Notes: generated by a model from the letters alone, not told the origin. A stretch of 64,000 nucleotides of DNA from Spirodela intermedia (GCA_902729315.2 LR746279.1:2880501-2944500), one strand, 5' to 3'. Positions 33,608 to 45,054 are shown, numbered from the stretch's first letter. Made by a program: numbers and translations.

Positions 33608-36466
33608 ATGGCTATGAGATGGGACCCTGAAGAAACGAGAATCCCTCGCTTGATCCCTCCCCTCTTTCTGCTACTCTTCTTCGTTGCTCCCCTCGTTGTA
33701 GAAGGTCGGCCTGGGCCCCGCGTGGCTTCTCCCAAGCCTGATCCGTCCGATGCTGCCGCCACTGCCCGCTGGCTGGCCGCCCAGAACTCCTGAGGTGTCC
33801 TCAGGTGACCTTCTGTTTCTCCTCACTAATGTGTTTGATCGTGTTTTGACTGGAAGGGCTGTAGAAACCTTTTCTATGGTCTTCTCCATTTTTCATTTGG
33901 CGATTGCCTTAGGTTTTCAATTTCATTCTCAGTTAGGATCTTCCGTTCAGCACTTAAGCATGTACCTTTTAGGTTTCCTGTTACCCTCCTCACCACGTCT
34001 TCTGTGATCGTTGTCTACGCACAGGGGTGTTGACGTGGGGCATTGGTGACTTTGGTCTAAATTAATGAAATTATATTTACTTTTAAGTGATAAAATTTAA
34101 TAAACACAATCCGTTGTCTTTTACTCTTTTACTTTAAGACATCAGGATTGGGGGATGATTATGTGGATTCATGCGGTTCTTTGTGATTTTTCTGAAGTTT
34201 TTTTCGAATTATCGTCCTAAGGTCTTTGCATGACTGTACAACAAATTTAACAGAAGCATTAGATCATTTTCTCTTTTTTCTCTATCTTCCCTTCTCATGC
34301 TACGTGTCTATTAACTTTCGTTTACATTCCACTACCATGTAGATATCTGAAAGTGTGTTCCCCCCTCATTTTACCATTTCTCCCATCCCATTTCCTTCTT
34401 GGTGATGAACATCCGATGATCCAGATGAAGATGCCCCATTGTTGCCGGAAGTTTTTGAAAAAATTGTGAACCTCGTAGAACTGTTAGTGATTTTTCCTTC
34501 CATGCGTTCTTTTGAAAAAAATCTGGAAACTGGCTTTCAATGTGAATCCTGCATCCTTGGGGGCAGCAGTGATTAGGGAATAATATGGGTACCCTTGAAT
34601 TATCGTGGTAATATATTCCCAGTCTCGTCTATGTGTTAATAGTTAGGTCCTGTAGTGCATCCATTGAAATCTTACACCTTCCTTCTTTTTTCCTTTTGCA
34701 GCACAATATCAGCTGATTTACAAGGAGCCCCATTCGGGTAATCTTGACATACTCAAGAATAGCAGAGTAGAATTTACTGAAGAACAGTGCTTTCTAATGT
34801 GTTACTCATAATGAAATTTCAGAAATGTGGTTTCGTTTAGCGATGGATTACCAGGCAAAGGGTGTGGTATTCCGTAGTTTTATTTGACAACCCTTGATCC
34901 CACGGCTAGGGATGCACTGAAGGATGAGAGGGCTTCATTCACAGTCAGTGAATACCCTGTTGGATCTTGTGGTGGGACAGATCCAGAGAATCCCACATGC
35001 GCAAAGCTTACCCTTACGGAAAAGGTGAGATTCTGTACTGATTTCAAACCCAGATATATTTAAACCATATAAATCCTTGTATTGAAGATTCCCTTGGTGA
35101 ACTTGACTTGGCCTTTTATCTCTGGATACCAGTGCCTTTGTGGTTGCATTGAATCTGGGGATCGCTTGCATTTCTATATCTCTCAAATGTCTTCCTCATT
35201 CTGTCTCATCCAGATCTAGCACTGCAATTACAGCTTTCATTTATAGATCTTTCAAACAATGCCTTCGTCAGTCTTTCTCTATGGGGAGCCAACCTGTAAA
35301 TATTTAGATCGCCCACGGTAAATGTGATATCAAAGACAGATTGTTGCACCACCACACTTTACAGTAGAATTGATGAGAACAGGAAAATTTGCTTTATCTC
35401 TTTTTGGTTTTTGGGTGCACATGGGAGCCTATCTCACATCATTTCACATGGAATGAAGCTTTGAAGACGTGAAAGAAAATTACATCTTTTTCTCTTATAG
35501 TTTTACAACTTTCATTGGAACTCTGAAGTCCTGCATATACTTGAATTTCCCTAGAGTGTCGATCGTTTCTTAATATGGACAAGAAAATACATGCACAGAT
35601 GTTACGGGGATTTCATGCCTTCATAGATCGAAATGCCATTTGATCGACAGTAGCATGAGCTATGCATACTACATGATAATTCCTTAATTAATTTGTTCTA
35701 GCATATGAATAACCCAATTTGACAGCATGTCAGTTTGATCCGAAATAAAACCTTTTATGCGACCGAACTGCAGTGGATGTCAATCTCCTTAATGTGGTCA
35801 AATATTCTGGACGAACCTGTTATTTTCACAAAAAAAATCAGAACCATTTTCATTTCACTGAAATTATTGCGAAAAGCTATGAATTTTAGGTCACGAACAC
35901 ACCATAGTTGCATTTTCATTTCTTGCTATTTGGAACCTTGTCAGATGCCATGTTATTACTCTCAATTCAATCTGTCTACAACAATGCAGCTGAAGTCTGT
36001 CGATGGTGATTCCGCTGAGGGGCAATTCGCCAAGTCAGCACTGTTTGCAAAGCATGCTTAAATAAAGTGTAAGAATCTCTCCTCAGTAGGCACCTTTCTC
36101 ACCATTTTTTCATCTCAATTTACTTCAGATTGAATGTGCATTCGAACACACATCAAAACCCGGCCCGGTTTTGGGGATCTGGCAGTGGATTCAGCCTTGA
36201 CCCTTGGCTATCATGGTCGGGCCGGACTGGGTTTCACAAGGACCCGGCCCATCAGACCCATTGACGTCCCTGACCAGAGCTAGGATACACCCTGATCTGA
36301 TTTCACCTTTATATTTCTATGGCTCCCAGACTGGCCCAAGAATCACAACTTCCAGATCTTCAGGCTCGACATAGAAAACATATTTCTGATCGACTGGTTC
36401 GGCGGCCCCAAACCTCTCAGCTTGGACCAGTACCTGAACCCCTCTGGCTCATCTATCTCCGTCTAG
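33608..36466 (+). pseudogene. CREG1-like gene with three in-frame stops
   Basis: Five exons by homology: 33608-33804, 34702-34737, 34823-35024, 35990-36068 and 36330-36466. The family (cellular repressor of E1A-stimulated genes) consists of secreted or endomembrane glycoproteins with an FMN-binding split-barrel fold. A signal peptide (LIPPLFLLLFFVAPLV) is followed by DPSDAAATARWLAAQNS, STISADLQGAPFG, NVVSFSDGLPGKG, LTTLDPTARDALKDERASF, CGGTDPENPTCAKLTLT, FAKSALFAKH and FQIFRLDIENIFLIDWFGG. Three codons that code for amino acids in the family are stops: TGA at 33791-33793 (Trp of NSWGVL), TAG at 34875-34877 (Tyr of the IPYFYLTTLD-type block) and TAA at 36059-36061 (in the HPEMK-type block). 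Splice sites look intact, although exon 4 ends in T before GTAAG. The high remaining similarity suggests recent loss of function; sequencing error is unlikely to explain three stops. Confidence 0.85.
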
Positions 36467-36766
36467 AGATGAGTTGGGGCTGCCTGCTTCTTCTTCAGGA
36501 TCATCAGCCTTCCCTCATTGCTCTGGTGACGCATGTACAGCACCTCTGATTGTGCCCAGAAAGAAACCCATCATCTGCCATGAATAAAAGCTTTGGTCTT
36601 GGTTTCTGAAGGAGATGTACATGAATATGGTGCCATTGCATGTTTACTGAACAAATCTCAACCTCGGTTTGCGAGGAGGATGAGTTGTTTGAGGGCTGCT
36701 AGCTAGCGAGCTAGCTAGCTAGCTATGATGTAGAGAGAGATAGAGAGAGAGAGAGCTGTGTTTCTT
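36467..36766. other. Convergent 3' flanks of CREG1-like and NPF genes
   Basis: Three hundred bases between two converging genes. Contains AGCT-rich repeats (about 36699-36724) and a short GA run at 36732-36754. No gene. Confidence 0.5.
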
Positions 36767-38672
36767 TCAGGTGGTGGTGTCACGGCGAGTTTTACAGAGG
36801 ATGACGAAGAGAAGGAAGCTGGCGGTGCTGAGGAGGGAGAGGAACCAGTAGAAGCGGTCCAGGTGGGCGTCCTTGATGTCGTCGGAGAACCAGCCGGGGG
36901 TTGTGCCTCCGGCGGAGGTGACCTCCTCGATGGCCCAGATGAGGGCGGAGCTGAGGAAACTGCCCACGCCGAAGACGCTGAGATAGAGGCCAATGCCGAT
37001 GGTCCTCATGCCGCTCGGCACGCTGGCGTAGAAGAACTCCTGCATCCCCACCACCGTGAAGACGTCGGATATTCCGAGCAAGACGTACTGCGGCAGCAGC
37101 CAGAAGATGCACAGCCGGTCGCTGGCGGCGGCGGCGCGGATGCGGCGGCCCTCCACCAGCGCCGCCACCGTCATGGCCAGGATCGAGAGGAGCATGCCCA
37201 CGCCGATCCTCTCCATCACGTTGATGCCCTCCTCCCGGCGGGTGAGGAACCTGAAGCAGGGGATGATCAGCTTGTCGTATAGCGGCATGAGGAGGATGAT
37301 GGAGACGGTGATGGAGCTCTGCAACGTCGCCGGCGGGATGAGGAAGCGGGGGCCGATGTTTCGCTCCATCGCGGACCCCTGCCGCGTGAAGAAGGTCGAC
37401 GGCAGCTGGAAGATGACGGCGAACATGAGCAACATCGCCCATATCGGCAGCAACCTCAGGATCACCTCCCCCGCCCACGGCGTCGGATGCTCGCCGGCGC
37501 CGGCCTTCTTCTCCGGCGTCGGCGAGCTCGCCGCCTGCTCCGGCTCCCCCTTCTGCCCTTTCCTCTGCGCCGCCCTGCCACCACCATGTTTATAGATGCC
37601 CACCCTGTTTATTTTTAGCTAGAAAAGTTTACAATGAATACGATCAAACGGTAGGAAGGAAGAAGGGGTAGAAAAAATCATCTTACTCGACGTCTGCGGC
37701 GTCGGACTCTCCGGCCGGCAGCTTGGCGCTCTCGAATTCCTTGAGGGGCCTTCTCTGCATCCTGACGAAACCAGAGAGAGAGAGAGGTCAGAAGCTGTGA
37801 AGACGAAGAAAACAACGGCAGAGTACGAGGTTGACCACCCACTCGAGCTCAACGTCGTCGTCCTCTCTGGCCGGCAGCTTGACCTCTCTGGTGGCCAGCT
37901 TCTTCGTCAGCGCTTGTTTCAGGCCCCTGAAGATGTCGTCGATAGGGCGGCTGCTGCCATCGGCAACGTCTCTGCGCACGCAGAACCGCGCGCCGGCGGC
38001 GAAGACCGCCACGGAGAGCAACATCACCGCCGCGGGGATCGCGAATCCGAGCTCCCACCCGTAGGTGTCCTGCACGTAGGACATGAGCGAGTTGCCCAGC
38101 AGGCTGCCGCTGCATATGCCGAAGTACCACCACTGGAAGAAGAGGCTCTTCTCCTCCTCCTCCGGCGGGCTCTTCTCCTTCTCCAGCTGGTCCGCGCCGA
38201 ACGCCTGCAGCGACGGGTTGTACCCGCCCTGCCCAATGGATATGAGGTACAGCGGGAAGAACAGCGAGGAGCTCGGCATGTGGGAGTGGAGCACAGCCCA
38301 CGCCGTCAGCGCTGCGAGCCCCTGCATTGGCTAGCAGAGCTTCCTTGAGACCGCTGTAATGCGCAGGAGCGAGGGGAGGAAGGAAGGAAGGGGGAGCTCT
38401 CACGGTGACGTAGAGGAAGGAGGAGCCGAGAATGGTGGAGTGGCGGTCCCAGTAGGAGTCGGCGAGGAAGGCACCGAGCAGCGGCAGCATGGAGGTGACG
38501 CCGCACCAGTTGTTGACGGTCTTGGCCGCCTCCGACGTGCCCAAGTGGACGACGTCCGTCAGGTAGGTCACCATGTTGGAGGCCACTCCCTTGTACGCGA
38601 ACCTCTCCACGCTCGCCACAACTGCAGCCACCACCACAGCGAAATAAGATCCCTTGCTCAGCCCCATGTTGC

Positions 38673-38706
<34 letters not shown>

Positions 38707-38773
38707 CACCGATGATGAGGATGCAGGACCTGTTGAGCCTCACCGCATGCTTCTTCCTCCCCTCCGCGGCCAT
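36767..38773 (-). CDS. NRT1/PTR family (NPF) transporter, NPF5-like
   Basis: Five exons on the minus strand: 38773-38710, 38621-38404, 38321-37839, 37754-37687 and 37604-36767, coding for 556 residues. NPF proteins are 12-helix, proton-coupled carriers of nitrate, peptides or hormones in plasma or vacuolar membranes. Visible family blocks are [123 protein letters not shown] and [21 protein letters not shown]. The usual ExxER proton motif reads ASVER, lacking the first glutamate. The LDKAA segment normally found in the central loop is not seen; a lysine- and proline-rich stretch takes its place. The exon 3 donor and exon 4 acceptor were chosen to keep phase and are the least certain joints. 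The closest group I can suggest from memory is the NPF5.4-like branch. Confidence 0.87.
38674..38704. repeat. GA microsatellite in NPF intron 1
   Basis: A (GA)n run about 30 bases long, immediately downstream of the exon 1 donor on the minus strand. Confidence 0.9.
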
Positions 38774-39150
38774 GGCGACGAAGAGAGTAACGAAAGAAAG
38801 CTTAGTTAGCAAGGCTCTTAGCTCGTCCTCTTCTAAAACCAGGGCAGATGGGGATCAGGGCCTACTGCATTTGTCGACATGGTTTCCACATAGTGCACCA
38901 TCTTCTTCTATCTGGCCCTTGGTGCTCGGCCCAGTCAGACCCCATTGATGTCCACTCGATCGATCGATGTCTCCGTACCAATCAGCTATCCGGCTTCTAG
39001 AAATCTATGCACCAGAGATATCTGGCCGTCCTAGTGGAGCCGGCAAATTCCCCGACGGGGGGGACTGCACCACCCTGAAACCGCATGTTCTTCGCCGGAG
39101 GGAATAAAGAATGGCAACGGAGAAACTAGCGGAGGGATGAAGACGGCTCC

Positions 39151-39181
<31 letters not shown>

Positions 39182-39468
39182 AAGTGACGGAGATTGAGAG
39201 AGAAAGAGATATAGAGAGAGCAGATGGGGGACGGAGTGGTGGGGGCGGCTTTAGGGGAGGATAGAAGGTGTGGGGTGGTGGATCCTCGCGACATGGTATG
39301 GTTCGCGGCTACCCGAGCGAGGGAGAGGAGGACGTTTCCTCTCTCAGAAGTAGCCGAACTACGATGACGACGACGATGATTTTATTCGGTTGCATTTCAC
39401 GACGAGGACGGGGGCTGTCGCCATGCAGCCTGAGAGTGAGCTGGCCAGGGCCCTGCTACAAGGTTCCC
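38774..39468. other. Upstream region of the NPF gene
   Basis: Presumed promoter and leader of the minus-strand NPF gene, with a GA run at 39151-39178. No second gene recognised. Confidence 0.45.
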
Positions 39469-39622
39469 TAGAGAGAGAGAGGGAGAGAGAGAGAGAGAAA
39501 GAGAGAGAAAAAGAGAGAAAGAGAGAGAGAGAGAGAAAGAGAGAGAAAGAGAGAGAAAGAGAGAGAAAGAGAGAGAAAGAGAGAGAAAGAGAGAGAAAGA
39601 GAGAGAAAGAGCGAGAGAGAAC

Positions 39623-39669
<47 letters not shown>

Positions 39670-39764
39670 CGAGAGAGAGAGCGAGAGAGAGAGAGAGAGA
39701 GAGAGAAAAAGAGATAGAAAGAGAGAGCGAGAGAAGATACAGAGAGATATAGAGATATATATAT

Positions 39765-39824
<60 letters not shown>
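39469..39824. repeat. Compound GA/GAAA/AT microsatellite, about 355 bp
   Basis: Starts as (GA)n, passes through a regular 10-bp unit GAGAGAAAGA repeated at about 39530-39610, then mixed GAGC/GA, an AT dinucleotide run at about 39756-39794, and a final (GA)n. It yields long low-complexity frames on both strands that are not genes. Confidence 0.95.
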
Positions 39825-39827
<3 letters not shown>

Positions 39828-41867
39828 AGAACATATTGATACTGGTATCACGACGACAGTGATAGCCTTTTTGAGGAAGTCCTGTGTAATCCCATCGGCC
39901 GAGTTTGGTTTTATAGTAAGTGGGCACGCTGCCGACGTAGCGACGTTCCCTGCCAACCATCTCTTTCAAGGAAGAATGAGGGAGAATGGATGCTGGTGAC
40001 AGCACTCAAACTGCACTCCGAATGGTCTTCTGTTTTCCTAACGATTCTCTTACTTACGACTGACGGCTTGACAGGTCTCGATCTTGGGGAGAGACCACAA
40101 ACACTCTGGAGATCGGGAGCCGCAACGTTTAGTGGACCGGTCAATCAGAGTCTTCCTTTGACTCGCACAGAGAGTTCAACATGCCAGGCGTATACTTATG
40201 GCAAGGAATGAACAATTATATATATTACCAAGTAGACAAGTGGGTTATTTATGGGAAAAAAGTATAGACATATTACAGTTGAGTGGGAACCAAGATAAAT
40301 TCATTTAATTTACGCTAGTCATGGTTGATTAATAGAAGGGTAAAGGTAACATGAGGGATGGTGGTGGGGGGGGTGAAGAGTGATATTCTAATATTTTAAG
40401 TATCAGTGTTGAGAAATAATTAGTATAAAGAAACTAAGCTAAATAAACACATCAATTGCTTATCATTTTATAGTTATTAGAATAAAATGTAGACACATTT
40501 TTCTCTAGAAACTTCCTCTAAGTTACTCAAGCATAATTACTTATTCGCCAATTGTTTAAAGTTAGAATCATAAGCAAAATTGTGAGTGACATAACAAGTT
40601 TTGCATACTAATAATAAATTTAGTAATTAATAATCAATAAAAGCCTTCTTTGAATAACTCATAGAGGTGTCTAGAACATATCAGGACCAGAAAATGGGTT
40701 TATAGAGGGGTAAATAGGCATTTTAAGAAACTTCACTATTCAAAAATTAAGATTGTAGTAAAGATGTTCTATGCTTAGTAGTAACTAATATGGCACATGA
40801 GTTTATTGGGGAAGATATGTGAATGTGTAATGCTTAAGAAATAATCTAAAAAGGGTAACTCCAAGGACAACAACAACTTGCTGCATATTATATGTTGTAC
40901 AACAAAAGAAAAAGGAATATAGTGGTGAAAATATTGATACACAATAATATTATCGATAATTTTGAAATAACAAGCAAATAGTAGAGGTCAATAATCAACT
41001 AATCTACCAATGAAGGAGTGGTAGAGATGGTACCACTATGCTAAATTAATCAACAATGAAACATAAATAAAAAGAAATTATGTATGAATCTACTATAGTT
41101 AGGATTTTAAGTATCACAAAGAGGAAATATAAGTCCACCTAACATTGATTTTTCTCTTTAGCTCCTTGTGCCTTCACTTCTACCAAGTATTTCAGCCAAG
41201 GGATGACATAGTTGCTTTGAAAATACCAGAATTAATTAGTTTTATAAATTAGAGAGATTTATGATTTTGTTCAGATCAACTGCCCAAACACGAACAATGC
41301 CACAAACTAATTAATAGATTCACACCTTTTGAGGAGTCATCTACTAATGCTCAAAAATAATGTACCCCAACAGGTTTAATATATTTCTTTGGCTTTGATT
41401 TCTCATATATATAGATTGGACATTTTCTTATTATATTTTGTGAAACTAAATAAATTATTGAAATAAAAAATGCAATATTCCTTTACTAAAAATGGAACTA
41501 ATATCGTTAAGAGGGGACTTGAAAGGAAATGGAAGAAATATCATATTCACATTTTACATGGTTTGTGGAGAGTTAAACAATTAATTATGTTTTAATCCAC
41601 AAAATTATATATCATTAAATATTTATGTGTATATTTGACGACAAGTCGAGTATTTATATCCGGAGGGACACAATTGAGGACTTAAATGCACTTCAATACT
41701 CTTTCTGGGGGTATAGTGTAAATGTGCCGTCGCCTGCTTTCTAGGGTCGCCTATTTATAATCGCGGTGTTAGGGATTTCGTTTCCTCGTTCCTGCGCGCC
41801 GTCTTTTTTTGTAGGGCAGAAGCGGCTGCTCAGCAGGAGGCGGGTGACCTTCGGCTCGGCTGCGGAA
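39825..41867. other. AT-rich intergenic region upstream of eL33
   Basis: No gene recognised. The last 150 bases hold the presumed promoter of the eL33 gene, with CTATTTATAA near 41751-41760 as a possible TATA box about 110 bases before the start codon. Confidence 0.5.
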
Positions 41868-42524
41868 ATGGTGAAGGGTCGGCAAGGCGAGCGCGTCAGG
41901 TCCGTGTTTTTTACCCTCTTCTTCAAAGCAGAAACGCCGTAGGTCGTACTCCACGATACATTCTCATCGTTTCTCTGTGCGTCTTCCTTTTTCTCCCTGT
42001 AGGTTGTACGTCCGGGGGACGATCCTCGGATACAAGAGGCAAGGATTCTGAGACTAATTCTCCTGTATTTGCTATTGCATAAGGCCTACTTGTTTCTTTC
42101 GTTGATGTTGGCGATATCGGGCTTGTCTTCGAGCGTAACTGATTGTGTGTGATGATGGAGGATAGGTCGAAGTCAAACCAGCAGGAGAACACGTCGCTGA
42201 TTCAGATCGAAGGGGTGAACACAAAGGAAGAAGTGGCGTGGTACGCGGGCAAGCGCATGGCGTACATCTACAAGGCTAAGGTGAAGAAGAACGGATCTCA
42301 CTACCGATGCATCTGGGGAAAGGTGACGCGCCCCCACGGGAACAGCGGCGTCGTGCGCGCCAAGTTCAAGTCCAACCTTCCTCCCAGATCCATGGTAACA
42401 AGACGGCCTAGTATTTGGAATCTCAGGAATTCACCATCTTCCGTTTTCATATGCACACTCATTTTCTTCTGGTTTGTTGCAGGGCGCTAAGGTTCGAGTT
42501 TTCATGTACCCGAGCAATATCTAA
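41868..42524 (+). CDS. RPL35A: 60S ribosomal protein L35a (eL33)
   Basis: Four exons: 41868-41899, 42003-42038, 42166-42394 and 42483-42524, coding for 112 residues, the normal family length. The protein is a structural part of the large cytosolic ribosomal subunit. Landmarks are [20 protein letters not shown] at the start, [51 protein letters not shown] and the end [10 protein letters not shown]. Intron 2 has a GC donor, AAGAG|GCAAGG at 42039-42040, which matches the strong consensus of GC-AG introns; the frame and the family sequence leave no alternative. The next transcribed features on the same strand are snoRNA copies starting about 340 bases downstream. Confidence 0.95.
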
Positions 42525-42866
42525 GGTATTTTGACTTCATTGGTTCAATATCTTTCTTTTTTTCTCTGTGTTCTCCATGACTCGATTTCTTTCATCGCTT
42601 CCAGGCGCGTTTCATTGAGAGTGTAAATCGTTTTTTAACTCGTTTGTTCAATTATAATAAATCCCTAGAACAGAGAAATTTATATCAATCAATGTTGGCA
42701 CATCGAAAATTATCTCCCTCAATGCTTGTTTTCTTACAAAGTTCTTCAAACTTTCGTTAACTTCGTTGAATCCCTGATGAGTGCTGGCCATTCGGGATAA
42801 CGAGAGAACCTGTTATATGAACATGTTGATCAATAGCTGCAAGTGCTGTGTACCATCCCTTTCTAC

Positions 42867-42942
42867 GTGCTGTGATGAGGCTTTTGTGGACTAGAGTTTC
42901 TGATCTTCTGGTTGAAGACAATCCCTTGGCTGTCTGAGCGCA
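42867..42942 (+). ncRNA. Box C/D snoRNA, copy 1
   Basis: C box GTGATGA near the 5' end, D box CTGA near the 3' end, an internal D' CTGA and a degenerate C' (GTTGAAGA). The two guide segments, GGACTAGAGTTT before D' and ATCCCTTGGCTGT before D, are identical in all four copies. From memory they match 25S/28S rRNA at ACTCTAGTCC and ACAGCCAAGGGA, two sites about 60 bases apart. The terminal stem is weak here (GTGC with GCGC/A). A mature RNA of about 75 nt is expected. It lies 343 bases downstream of the eL33 stop codon. Confidence 0.85.
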
Positions 42943-43405
42943 TAGAAGGTGGAAAGCAAACTGGTAATTACTTACCAGTTTGAAGCATTTTACTGTGAAA
43001 CATTCAAATGTGAACTATTGTATCTTTCTAATTGTAGAAGCACACGGTTAATATAGTAATGGCATGTGTTGGATTAAGAACGATGATAAATCTACTTCCT
43101 TTTTTCATTCTACGGCTACTGTGCTGTGATGAAGCAGTTATGGACTAGAGTTTCTGATCTTCTAGTTGAAGACAATCCCTTGGCTGTCTGAACGCATAGA
43201 AAGTGGAAATGAATCTGCTAATCATTTGGTATGAAATAGAGACGGCCACCCATCTTGAAGCATTTTTGCCATGAAACATTCAAATGCTAACTATGTTATC
43301 TCTCTAATTGTAAAAGCACATATTTAATATAGTAATGCCGTAGATATTGGATTAAGAACGACGATAAATCTACTTTTTCCATTCTACATCTACATCTACA
43401 TCGAG
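42943..43405 (+). repeat. Spacers of the tandem snoRNA repeat
   Basis: The two spacers between C/D copies 1, 2 and 3 are themselves homologous. Both contain GAAGCATTTT, GTGAAACATTCAAATG-like and TTAATATAGTAATG pieces and GGATTAAGAACGA. The tandem unit is thus about 250-290 bp, snoRNA plus spacer. No further snoRNA boxes were convincing in the spacers. Confidence 0.8.
43119..43196 (+). ncRNA. Box C/D snoRNA, copy 2
   Basis: Same C, D', C' and D boxes and identical guides as copy 1. The 3' flank reads AACGCA instead of AGCACA, which weakens the terminal stem, so this copy may be poorly expressed. It belongs to a 250-290-bp repeat unit that also contains the spacer. Confidence 0.82.
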
Positions 43406-43484
43406 CTGTGCTGTGATGAAGCAATTATGGACTAGAGTTTCTGATCTTTTGGTGGAAGACAATCCCTTGGCTGTCTGAGCACAG
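43406..43484 (+). ncRNA. Box C/D snoRNA, copy 3
   Basis: Best-formed copy. CTGTGCT before the C box pairs perfectly with AGCACAG after the D box (7 bp). Guides are the same as in the other copies. It is followed 210 bases later by the first H/ACA-like RNA. Confidence 0.88.
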
Positions 43485-43694
43485 TAACATACCATAAGTC
43501 ACAGTCGTGAACGTTTTGCAATCTCTCGTCAGTCATTCTTCGTTCACCTTTTGTGTATTGCGTAATTTTAATGACTACCCAGAGGAAGTAGACCATAACT
43601 CTCTCTTCAATAACGTTTCCTTATATGGAATCAATCATCCACCAGTTGGGTGTTGTAATTATCTTGTAAGAAGAGTAGGGTCAGTTCCTTGCAT

Positions 43695-43839
43695 GCATCC
43701 GTTACCAATTCTGGAGAATTCGATGTTTCTCTTGGTATAATGGCTTGGATGCTATAGTAACTACAAATGTGGCTATCCTGGCCTATGGCTCATGTTCTAA
43801 CATCCATGCCATCATGCCCTGGAAACACCTCATACATTC
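43695..43839 (+). ncRNA. H/ACA-like snoRNA, copy A
   Basis: 145 bases. The first hairpin is closed by GCATCC/GGATGC, with an upper stem TACCAA/TTGGTA and an internal loop. It is followed at once by ATAGTA, which fits the H box ANANNA. A second hairpin with ATGGC/GCCAT and GGC/GCC stems, flanked by the loop segments GCTATCCT and CTGGAAA, precedes ACA and three final bases (TTC). This is the expected hairpin-hinge-hairpin-tail layout. A homologous copy exists at 45128. The pseudouridylation target was not worked out. Confidence 0.68.
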
Positions 43840-44973
43840 ATTGCGTCGTTGTACTGTGAATCTTAGAACAAATCAAAAAAAAAATTATCCATCAAACTGC
43901 TTATAATCAATATATCATAATCTTCGACCTTTGATTATCTAACATGTATCATAATCTGATATTCTCTTGTGCCATAATTATCCATCACTTTCTTACTCGG
44001 ATTTGATGAAATCTTTTTCGTATTTTAGTTTTATTTAAACCCCAATCAATTTTCTTCCCCTTGGGACTCTCCTACTCTCTCTCTCTCTCTCTCTTACTCG
44101 TCTCTCTCTTCCTCTTGATTTAAGGTTTGTTTTCCTCGTCTGATTTGCAGAGGGATTGCGTGCGCACAAGGCTTTGTTGCTGCCTCCGAGGGGTGGTGAA
44201 GTCAGACCAAGAAGAGCCTCCTTTTGCTTTAGGTTTTATGATCTTGTAGCCATTTTAAGCTGTGCTCTAGCGCCTCCTTTTTCTCTTCTCTTAGATCAAG
44301 CACTCCAAGCACGCAGTTTGAGACCCATCTCAGTGTGCGATCCCATCTCATATATTAAGGAGGAATGGATTATTTTATTTGCTTCCCAAAATGTTTGAAT
44401 CATTAACTCACTCGGATACTCTTGACGAATCGTGACGCCTTTGATTAATAAGATGACATAAACCCTAATAAAGACTGAATGTATGGATGAAAGCGGGATT
44501 TGTGAATAGTCTTACACCGCAACCTATTTTGGGCAAGGAGTCGCCGGCAGCGGCGGAGGGGGAGGTCGGACGCTGGTTACTGGTTTCTGGGCTGCTTGAA
44601 TCTAATGAAGAACATAACGCTTTGTCTCGATCATTTTCTATGGATTCCAAACCCTAGAACAATAAGATAGACGTGCTCTTTGCTCTCGACTCATCAACGA
44701 GGACCTGACTACAATATGCCACACATTCAGGGGCCTAAATGTAATCCACAGGCCCCCTATTTATACCGGCCCCATTCTCAGTAACCCAAAACCCTAAACC
44801 CCTCCTTCCTCTATTGGCCGTCTGCCTTCTCCACACTACTTCCTCGTAGGGTTCCTGGTTCTACTTGGTTGGCTGGCTCTCTGGGCACCTGTGCTTTTAC
44901 GTCCGTCGTCGTGCTTGCCGTCTGATTTAGGTTTTAATTCGCTGTTGCGGCGGGGGTGGGTCTTCTCCGGGGC
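43840..44973. other. Spacer between the two snoRNA pairs, with telo-boxes
   Basis: No protein gene recognised. Contains a short CT run (about 44074-44093) and two AAACCCTAA telo-boxes in its right half, so it may hold a promoter for the second snoRNA pair. Confidence 0.45.
44789..44797 (+). promoter_or_regulatory. Telo-box AAACCCTAA upstream of C/D copy 4
   Basis: Telo-boxes are frequent in promoters of plant ribosomal protein and snoRNA genes. This one is about 180 bases before copy 4. A second AAACCCTAA is at 44460-44468. Function is inferred only from motif and position. Confidence 0.5.
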
Positions 44974-45054
44974 CGTGCTGTGATGATGACCTTGTGGACT
45001 AGAGTTTCTGATCTTTCTAGATTTGAAGACAAATCCCTTGGCTGTCTGAGCACG
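44974..45054 (+). ncRNA. Box C/D snoRNA, copy 4
   Basis: More diverged between the boxes, but both guides are unchanged. The terminal stem is CGTGCT/AGCACG: compared with copy 3 a U-A pair has become C-G, a compensatory change that supports a functional RNA. It is followed 73 bases later by the second H/ACA-like RNA. Confidence 0.88.

Noticed and set aside
39390-39956. Low-complexity frames rich in Arg/Glu or Ser/Leu
   Set aside because: They are translations of the GA/GAAA microsatellite.
42768-42860. Another box C/D candidate starting CTGATGAG
   Set aside because: No D box at a suitable distance and no terminal stem. Not repeated with the other snoRNA units.
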